This document shows, in pieces, positions 7,047 through 11,975 of a stretch of DNA of 11,975 nucleotides. The notes under the pieces are model-generated. The model ran no database searches. It was not told the DNA's origin and saw only the letters and a program-made list of their open reading frames with translations. Made by a program: the position numbers and the translations under genes. Each line of letters begins with the position of its first letter. The stretch's first letter is position 1. Source of the stretch: Sulfurospirillaceae bacterium (GTDB taxonomy: Bacteria > Campylobacterota > Campylobacteria > Campylobacterales > Sulfurospirillaceae); assembly GCA_028705785.1 (NCBI GenBank), contig JAQWCT010000058.1, positions 1-11,975 of the forward strand, in the 5' to 3' direction.

Positions 7047-8930
7047 CTACCCCAATATCGCAATCAAATAAATACTACAAGCACTCACGCCTAATATCAT
7101 CACCAAAGCATACAATCTCACATTGGCGTTTTGGACAACCGCAATGAGCTTGCCCACTTTAATAAATCCATGCGAAAATCCCATAATAACTCTATCCACG
7201 CTATTAATATCAACACTCACCGCAATAAACTCACTGAGTTTTTTCAAAGAGCGCACAAAAAGAAGGTCATAAAGCTCATCAATATAAAATTTGTTATACA
7301 CCCATCCACTCAAAGTTTCTTTACATGTAAAGTCGTAAAATCTAAATTTACGATACGCCAAAGCGATACCTAAAAGTGAAATCAAGATATTAATCCCTAA
7401 AAGTATCCACTCAGTTTGATAGCTTACATGTAAAGCTCGCGTACCCCATTCACCAAGCCATGTACCCATGGAGTGAGAGCCTCCAAAAAGTTCAGGCAAT
7501 CCCATAAATCCAGCGAAAAGTGAGCCGATAGCAAGCACGACAAGGGGCGCTTTCATCACCCAAGAAATCTCGTGAAAATGGTTTACATGTAAGAAGTTTT
7601 TCCCTTCAAAAACCACAAAAAAGAGTCTGAACATATAGTACGCTGTAAGTATAGCGCTAAAAACCGCTATGCCCCAAATAAGATATTCTCCACTGCTAAA
7701 TGCCACGAGTAAAATCTCATCTTTACTAAAAAATCCCGAAAAAGGAGGCACACCACTAATGGCAAGCGTTGCAATCAACATACAGATATAAACGACAGGT
7801 GAAACACGGCGCATCCCACCCATTTTGAAGATATTTTGTTCGTGATGTAAAATAACGATAATCGCCCCTGCTCCCATAAAGAGTAATGCTTTAAAAAACG
7901 CATGGGTAAAGACATGAAAAAGTGCGCTACTGTAAGCGCCAAGTCCCACAGCGATAAACATATACCCCAACTGTGACATCGTAGAGTACGCCAATATCTT
8001 TTTAATATCACTCTGCTTCGTAGCAATCACCGCCGCAAAAAGCGCACTAAACGCCCCCATATAAGCGATAAAAAGACCCACAGAGGGAATAAGTTCATAG
8101 AGAAAATAAAACCTTGCCACCATATACACACCAGCAGTCACCATCGTTGCCGCATGAATCAACGCAGAAACAGGCGTAGGACCAGCCATGGCGTCAGGTA
8201 ACCATACGAAAAGAGGAATTTGAGCTGATTTGCCCATCGCTCCCACAAAAAGCATCACGCCAATAATCTGTAAAGTAAAAAGTGGGATTTCGCTTATCTT
8301 TGATTGAATAGAAGCATAATCAAACCCATAATCCGCCACATAAAAATAAAGCATCGCCAAACCAATCAAAAAGCCCAAATCTCCCACACGATTAACGATA
8401 AATGCTTTATTACCCGCTACTACATTAAGTGGGTCGGTAAAATAAAAACTAATGAGCAAGTACGAACAAAGCCCCACACCTTCCCATCCAATAAACATAA
8501 TAAGAGGCCCATCGGCTAAGACCAATAGAAGCATTGAAGATAAAAAGAGGTTAAAATAGAAGAAAAACTTGCCATAACCCTTATCGTCGCTCATATACGC
8601 CGCGGCGTAAATATGGATGAGTCCACCCACAAAACAGATAAACAAGACCATAAAAATTGAGAGTTTATCTCCCAAAAATCCCATATAAATATCAAAAGAA
8701 TCCAAACTTAACCACATATAAGGCTTATAAGTAAAAACGCAATTTACATCAAGTATTTCTCTAAAAAGCACGACGCCAAGGGCAAAACTCAAAAACGGTG
8801 CACTCAGAGCGGGGAGTGTAAACCACAGCTTTGAGATAGGGTGTTTGGTAATAGAATACATGTAAGCAACGCCTACAAAAACAGCAGAGATTAGAGGAAT
8901 GAGTACAATCCACGCTAAAAGAGCATTCAT
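7047..8930 (-). CDS. nuoL: NADH-quinone oxidoreductase subunit L (NuoL)
   Basis: The distal antiporter-like subunit of complex I, 627 residues (E. coli 613). The extra length over NuoM/N is the C-terminal region that in complex I forms the long lateral helix and the final membrane anchor. Conserved functional residues are present: Glu150 (GWEGVGLCSYLLI), Asp184 (VNRVGDLGF), Lys234 (GKSAQIPL), His259 (SALIHAATMVTAG), His338 and Lys347 (THAFFKALL) and Lys403 (FFSKDEIL). The WLPDAMAGPTPVSALIHAATM block is classic NuoL. The ATG has a strong site (AAAGGAG, 5 nt away) and overlaps the nuoK stop by 4 nt. Three exact TTACATGTAA palindromes lie in the poorly conserved C-terminal third. MrpA was considered, but the neighbours J, K, M and N settle it. 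Confidence 0.97.
   Translation of the reverse strand: MNALLAWIVLIPLISAVFVGVAYMYSITKHPISKLWFTLPALSAPFLSFALGVVLFREILDVNCVFTYKPYMWLSLDSFDIYMGFLGDKLSIFMVLFICFVGGLIHIYAAAYMSDDKGYGKFFFYFNLFLSSMLLLVLADGPLIMFIGWEGVGLCSYLLISFYFTDPLNVVAGNKAFIVNRVGDLGFLIGLAMLYFYVADYGFDYASIQSKISEIPLFTLQIIGVMLFVGAMGKSAQIPLFVWLPDAMAGPTPVSALIHAATMVTAGVYMVARFYFLYELIPSVGLFIAYMGAFSALFAAVIATKQSDIKKILAYSTMSQLGYMFIAVGLGAYSSALFHVFTHAFFKALLFMGAGAIIVILHHEQNIFKMGGMRRVSPVVYICMLIATLAISGVPPFSGFFSKDEILLVAFSSGEYLIWGIAVFSAILTAYYMFRLFFVVFEGKNFLHVNHFHEISWVMKAPLVVLAIGSLFAGFMGLPELFGGSHSMGTWLGEWGTRALHVSYQTEWILLGINILISLLGIALAYRKFRFYDFTCKETLSGWVYNKFYIDELYDLLFVRSLKKLSEFIAVSVDINSVDRVIMGFSHGFIKVGKLIAVVQNANVRLYALVMILGVSACSIYLIAILG
7321..7330. repeat. 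TTACATGTAA palindrome, copy 3 (in nuoL)
   Basis: Exact copy, and part of the perfect 14-bp form CTTTACATGTAAAG (7319-7332), the same as in the convergent gap. Read in frame it gives Phe-Thr-Cys-Lys near the end of NuoL. Confidence 0.8.
7424..7433. repeat. TTACATGTAA palindrome, copy 4 (in nuoL)
   Basis: Exact copy. The flanks extend the symmetry in part (AGCTTACATGTAAAGCT with one unpaired base). It encodes Leu-His-Val in a variable loop of NuoL. Confidence 0.8.
7583..7592. repeat. TTACATGTAA palindrome, copy 5 (in nuoL)
   Basis: Exact copy, 159 bp from copy 4. It encodes Leu-His-Val in the variable segment KNFLHVNHFHE. Confidence 0.8.
8856..8865. repeat. Near-copy of the palindrome (ATACATGTAA) in nuoL
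   Basis: 9 of 10 match near the 5' end of nuoL, in the first-helix region. Confidence 0.4.
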
Positions 8931-9247
8931 AAAGACTCCTTTTGCGCAAGCGTTCTAAAGATATCTGAATCAAGGCTTTTTTTGCGACGATACAAAACCA
9001 CGATTAAAGAGAGAAAGACGGCAGCTTCAGCCGCGGCAATAGCGATAACCATCATCGCCATGATATGCCCTGACATCGAATGATGATGCCGTCCAAGAGC
9101 GATAAAAATCAAATTGATGGCATTAAGCATCAACTCAATGGACATGTAAATGACAAAGATATTTTTACGACTAATAACACCGAGTAATCCAATGGACAAA
9201 AGAAGCATCGCCACTACGATATAGGAAAATAATGACCCTGCTATCAT
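8927..9247 (-). CDS. nuoK: NADH-quinone oxidoreductase subunit K (NuoK)
   Basis: Small membrane subunit of complex I, three helices, 106 residues (family about 100). The two buried acidic residues of the proton pathway are present: Glu38 in MSIELMLNAINL and Glu74 in AAAEAAVFLSL, matching Glu36 and Glu72 of E. coli. A His-rich loop (GRHHHSMSGH) lies between helices two and three. The ATG overlaps the nuoJ stop by 4 nt, preceded by AAAGGAAG. The hydrophilic tail after RRKK is a few residues longer than usual. Confidence 0.96.
   Translation of the reverse strand: MIAGSLFSYIVVAMLLLSIGLLGVISRKNIFVIYMSIELMLNAINLIFIALGRHHHSMSGHIMAMMVIAIAAAEAAVFLSLIVVLYRRKKSLDSDIFRTLAQKESL
9139..9148. repeat. Degenerate copy of the palindrome (TGGACATGTAAA region) in nuoK
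   Basis: Shares ACATGTAAA with the repeated word, but the left arm is degenerate. Listed only because the ACATGTAAA half-site is the best conserved part of the exact copies. Confidence 0.25.
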
Positions 9248-9741
9248 GCTTCTTCCTTTCGACCAAAAACAACCGCACCGATGAGTGCCACCAAAAGGAG
9301 AATGGAAATCAACTCAAAGGGTAAAAGCCAATGCTCAAACAGCTCCATTCCCAAAGGTTTGATGTCGCCAAAATTGTCATTTTTTTCTAAAAACGATGAG
9401 GGTAATTTGTAAAAGGCTCGTAAAATAAGGATATTGAGAGGGATAAGCCCCAATGCGCCTAAAAACAAGGTGATATTTTTATGCGGTTCTTTGGGTAGAT
9501 TAGCCTCTTTGACATTGAGAAACATAATGATAAAAATGAGCAAAGTGATGATAGCACCCGCATAAACGATGATTTGCACCATAAATAAAAATGAAGCGCT
9601 TAAAAGAGCAAAAAGCCCTGAGAGTGCGATAATACACAAGATGAGGCTAAGAGCGCTATGAACGGGTTGATGAAACAGTACCATTCCCAAAGCGCCACCT
9701 ATCGCAAAGGAGCTGAGTAAAAGAAAAATAACATCTAGCAT
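9244..9741 (-). CDS. nuoJ: NADH-quinone oxidoreductase subunit J (NuoJ)
   Basis: Membrane subunit of complex I with about five helices, 165 residues (E. coli 184). The signature third helix, whose pi-bulge takes part in coupling, is seen as QIIVYAGAIITLLIFIIMFLN at about residues 56-76. A polar loop (KEANLPKEPHKN) and a second loop rich in charged residues separate the later helices. The ATG lies inside the end of nuoI (7-nt overlap), with AAAGGGA as ribosome binding site. The TGA stop overlaps the nuoK start. Confidence 0.94.
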   Translation of the reverse strand: MLDVIFLLLSSFAIGGALGMVLFHQPVHSALSLILCIIALSGLFALLSASFLFMVQIIVYAGAIITLLIFIIMFLNVKEANLPKEPHKNITLFLGALGLIPLNILILRAFYKLPSSFLEKNDNFGDIKPLGMELFEHWLLPFELISILLLVALIGAVVFGRKEEA

Positions 9742-10238
9742 ATTGTCCCTTTCATGCTTTCATGAGAGAGCAGTTTGTCTTTGGTGAGTAAAAAATCTTC
9801 TCTTTTTTGTGCCACGAAACTAAAAATTCCACTGTCCATACGAATGGCATCGCAAGGACACGCTTCCACGCAACCACCACAAAAAACACATTCAAGCAAA
9901 TCAATCGTAAAGATTTCAGGCATCTTTTCATCCACGCCATCTTCTCGCTCTTTAGCTTCGATAAAAATGCACTCCGCAGGACATGCCGTTGCACACATAA
10001 AACACGCCACACAACGCACACTGCCATCATCTCGCTTTGTCAGTAAATGCACTCCTCGGTAACGCGAAGTAATGTCGATAGGTTGTTCTTCTGGATAACA
10101 CAGCGTTTTGATGTTGGAAGTATCTGAGAGATTGCGTAAAAAATGCTTCAGTGTCACCCACATACCACTAAAAATTGCAGGCAAATAGATACGGTCTTTA
10201 AAACTTTGCCCTTCTCGTTTGATGATTTTGATACCCAT
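9735..10238 (-). CDS. nuoI: NADH-quinone oxidoreductase subunit I (NuoI), 2x[4Fe-4S]
   Basis: Ferredoxin-like subunit of the peripheral arm that carries clusters N6a and N6b toward the quinone site. It has 167 residues (E. coli 180). Two full cluster motifs are seen: Cys76-79-82-86 (CVACFMCATACP) and Cys117-120-123-127 (CVFCGGCVEACP). The N-terminal part (FSGMWVTLKHFLRN) is the usual membrane-surface helix. The HLLTKRDDGSVRC stretch before the first motif is close to the common family phrase RGxHxLxRxxDGxxRC. The ATG is 1 nt after the nuoH stop, and the gene overlaps nuoJ by 7 nt. Confidence 0.96.
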   Translation of the reverse strand: MGIKIIKREGQSFKDRIYLPAIFSGMWVTLKHFLRNLSDTSNIKTLCYPEEQPIDITSRYRGVHLLTKRDDGSVRCVACFMCATACPAECIFIEAKEREDGVDEKMPEIFTIDLLECVFCGGCVEACPCDAIRMDSGIFSFVAQKREDFLLTKDKLLSHESMKGTIC

Positions 10239-10239
10239 C

Positions 10240-11523
10240 CTAGACCCCCATCACTACAACAATGGTTGCAGTCACTAAGATATTGGCTATGGCTAAAGGC
10301 ATGAGCACTTTCCATCCCAAATCTTGTAATTGGTCATAGCGAAACCGTGGAAGTGTCCATCGCACCCAGACAAAAACAAAATTCATCAGTAACAGTTTGA
10401 TAGCAAAAGTAGCAATTTGGATAACGGCAGTGGCAATATTGACGCCGTCTTCTCCCAATCCTTCACGCAAAAAGATACCTAAAAGGAAGATGATTCCCAC
10501 ATTAATCACTAAAATACCTTGGATTAAGATCTTACTTTCACGGTTACGGATATTGCCCTCTTCTTTCCAGTGATTGTTCTTCCCAATCCATTTGGCAAAG
10601 AGATAACTCACTAAAGGAAGGGCTATGACGATAAAAGAGAGAACCAAAGGCATATTGGATTTTAAAACCCCAGTATTAAGGTAAGGCAGATGATAACCCC
10701 CAAAAAAGAGCGTGACGATAAGCGCACTTGAGGCACTCATCGCAACATATTCACCTACAAAAAAGAGTCCAAAACGCATCGCACTATACTCAGTGTGAAA
10801 ACCACCCACGATTTCACTCTCGCCCTCAGCGATATCAAAAGGGGTACGGTTAGCTTCAGCAAAAGCAGTGACTATAAAAATAATAGCAGCCAAAGGTTGT
10901 AAAAAAATGCCCCAAGCTGGGATAAAACCAAAGAGTAATGTACCTTGATACGCCACCATATCGCCCAAGTGGATAGAGCCATAAGTAATCAAAATAGAAA
11001 CTAAAGAGAGCCCCATCGCCGCTTCATAACTGATGACTTGCGCCCCTGCTCGAATGGCACCAAGGAGTGAATATTTGTTATTGCTCGCCCAACCGCCTAG
11101 CATGATGCCATAGACACTCAAACCTGCAAATGCTAAAAACCAAAGAATCCCCAAATCAATCGGCAAGCCTTGCATCATAAAGACTTGCTCTCCGATTTTG
11201 AGGTCATCTGCAAACGGCATCACCATAAAAGTCAAAAATGCTGAGCCAAAAACCAATACGGGGGCTAGTGAAAAAAGAAAACCTTGCTTGATAGAACTGG
11301 ATTGAAAATCCTCTTTAAAGACGAGTTTGAGCATATCGGCAAAAGACTGGATAAGACCTCCAAGACGAATGCCTCCGATATGACAACGATTGGGGCCTAG
11401 TCTATCTTGGATAAATCCAGCTACACGGCGTTCAATCCATACCAAAATAGGAGCAGCCCCCAATGAAAAAAGAAGTGCTAAAATGACATTAATAATGACG
11501 ATAGAGATACTAATCATATTCAT
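10240..11523 (-). CDS. nuoH: NADH-quinone oxidoreductase subunit H (NuoH), enlarged
   Basis: Membrane subunit forming much of the quinone chamber and the link to the proton channels. Hallmarks are ERRVAGFIQDRLGPNR (31-46), ISYEAAMGL (164-172), FAEANRTPFD (221-230), EIVGGFHTEYSAMRF (237-251) and, at the end, RYDQLQDLGWK (395-405). At 427 residues it is about 90-100 longer than the usual length of about 325-330. The excess sits between GGYHLPYLNTG (about 275-285) and the last conserved block (from about 372). It contains two hydrophobic stretches (about 292-312 and 333-353) separated by a charged loop (KNNHWKEEGNIRNRESK), consistent with two extra helices that preserve topology. The reading frame is unbroken on both sides. 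The ATG overlaps the nuoG stop by 4 nt; its ribosome binding site is weak, which suggests translational coupling. Confidence 0.95.
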   Translation of the reverse strand: MNMISISIVIINVILALLFSLGAAPILVWIERRVAGFIQDRLGPNRCHIGGIRLGGLIQSFADMLKLVFKEDFQSSSIKQGFLFSLAPVLVFGSAFLTFMVMPFADDLKIGEQVFMMQGLPIDLGILWFLAFAGLSVYGIMLGGWASNNKYSLLGAIRAGAQVISYEAAMGLSLVSILITYGSIHLGDMVAYQGTLLFGFIPAWGIFLQPLAAIIFIVTAFAEANRTPFDIAEGESEIVGGFHTEYSAMRFGLFFVGEYVAMSASSALIVTLFFGGYHLPYLNTGVLKSNMPLVLSFIVIALPLVSYLFAKWIGKNNHWKEEGNIRNRESKILIQGILVINVGIIFLLGIFLREGLGEDGVNIATAVIQIATFAIKLLLMNFVFVWVRWTLPRFRYDQLQDLGWKVLMPLAIANILVTATIVVVMGV

Positions 11524-11975
11524 AGGTTTATTCTTAGAGTATCGTTTTGTAGTGCTTCAAAATCAATGCTGGCAAAAACTTCAAGAGACCCAAGTTCGTC
11601 ATCCCAAATATCTTTACATGTAAGGATATTATCCCCTAAAATAGTCGCGAGCAGTGAAATCAAAGATTGTGTTCCATGGTTTGTTTCAATCGCACAAGCG
11701 CTGAATTGTACAAAGCCATCCACATTGATGAAAGTTCCAGAGCGACTCGTGTGAGATGCGATGGGCAAAAACAATTCTATCTCTTTTTTAATATCAAAAG
11801 AACAAAGAGCGACAATACTTTTATCATACCCTTTTCGCTCAATCAACTCCACATCATTACGCCCCACAAAAACAACAAGTTCTGCTCGTTCAAGGGCTAC
11901 TTCAAAATCCTCTTGAACAGAAGAAATCTGAAGTGCTTGTAAGCCTCTGCCATTGGAAGAGCGGTCATTGCATTT
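11520..11975 (-). CDS. nuoG: NADH-quinone oxidoreductase subunit G (NuoG), C-terminal part, 5' end outside window
   Basis: The last 151 residues of the large peripheral-arm subunit, which in full carries a ferredoxin-like N-terminus and a molybdopterin-oxidoreductase-like body. The frame is open to the right edge, so the GTG at 11867 is only internal. The segment LPIASHTSRSGTFINVDG (about 11775-11722) matches the conserved LP.......GTF.N..G..Q block of NuoG and related molybdopterin enzymes. An upstream stretch (ALERAELVVFVGRNDVE) resembles the preceding nucleotide-binding-like fold. No Fe-S motifs fall within the visible part. The TGA stop overlaps the nuoH ATG. With only the C-terminus visible, assignment rests partly on its place before nuoH. 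Confidence 0.85.
   Translation of the reverse strand, partial: KCNDRSSNGRGLQALQISSVQEDFEVALERAELVVFVGRNDVELIERKGYDKSIVALCSFDIKKEIELFLPIASHTSRSGTFINVDGFVQFSACAIETNHGTQSLISLLATILGDNILTCKDIWDDELGSLEVFASIDFEALQNDTLRINL
11614..11623. repeat. TTACATGTAA palindrome, copy 6 (in nuoG)
   Basis: Exact copy in the C-terminal coding region of nuoG, read as Leu-Thr-Cys-Lys. The minus-strand extension is CTTACATGTAAAG. Confidence 0.8.

Noticed and set aside
7775..8026. Second minus-strand frame of 83 codons inside nuoL
   Set aside because: It fully overlaps the conserved core of nuoL in another frame with no family-like sequence.
4063..8930. Reading nuoL/M/N as Mrp-type Na+/H+ antiporter subunits
   Set aside because: The homology is real, but the contiguous nuoG, H, I, J and K genes and NuoL/M/N-specific motifs identify complex I.
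9775..10062. Open frames on the + strand opposite nuoI (up to 95 codons)
   Set aside because: They lie antisense to a strongly conserved gene, lack ribosome binding sites and resemble no protein family; they are composition shadows.
11865..11867. GTG at 11867 as the start of nuoG
   Set aside because: The frame continues to the window edge with a plausible NuoG sequence; a 115-residue NuoG would be far too short.
1..11975. tRNA, rRNA, CRISPR arrays, insertion sequences, phage genes
   Set aside because: No cloverleaf, spaced direct repeats, transposase or terminal inverted repeats were seen; the window is nearly all complex I genes plus one sensor gene.

Overview
The window reads as chromosomal DNA of a Campylobacterota (Epsilonproteobacteria) bacterium, possibly Sulfurospirillum-like. 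The clues are moderately AT-rich DNA, tightly packed genes, a complex I locus of recognisable type and a large c-di-GMP sensor enzyme. The genus is an inference; no rRNA or other marker gene is present. Almost every base is coding, and the only noncoding gaps are 110 bp (1242-1351) and 32 bp (4031-4062).

Layout. (1) 1-1241, + strand: the 3' part of nuoF, the FMN/NADH-binding subunit of complex I; its start lies left of the window. (2) 1242-1351: intergenic DNA with a plausible promoter, an imperfect inverted repeat and a Shine-Dalgarno site. (3) 1352-4030, + strand: a GTG-started 892-residue membrane protein with a TtrS/PhnD-like periplasmic ligand-binding domain, one transmembrane helix, a PAS domain, GGDEF and EAL. 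(4) 4031-4062: a convergent gap holding a perfect 14-bp palindrome. (5) 11975-4063, - strand: a run of complex I genes read right to left, nuoG (3' part), H, I, J, K, L, M, N. Neighbours overlap by 4-7 nt, abut, or are 1 nt apart, so they form one translationally coupled operon entering from the right.

How the genes work together. NuoH, J, K, L, M and N are the membrane proton-pumping arm, NuoI and NuoG carry Fe-S and scaffold functions of the peripheral arm, and NuoF is the electron-input module. All key charged residues of the antiporter-like subunits are present, so the pump looks functional. NuoF is encoded apart from G-N and in the opposite orientation. It could complete this complex I or belong to a second nuo set lying to the left. 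It carries Lys where the NADH-binding Glu (Glu183 of E. coli NuoF) is expected, which raises the question of its electron donor. NuoH is about 90 residues longer than usual because of a hydrophobic insertion before its last helix. The sensor gene may link a periplasmic, possibly sulfur-oxyanion, signal to c-di-GMP.

The most unusual non-gene signal is the 10-bp palindrome TTACATGTAA. It occurs six times exactly and three more times as near-matches, mostly inside genes and in different reading frames. Chance would give far fewer than one. It behaves like a highly iterated palindrome or uptake/protein-recognition word.
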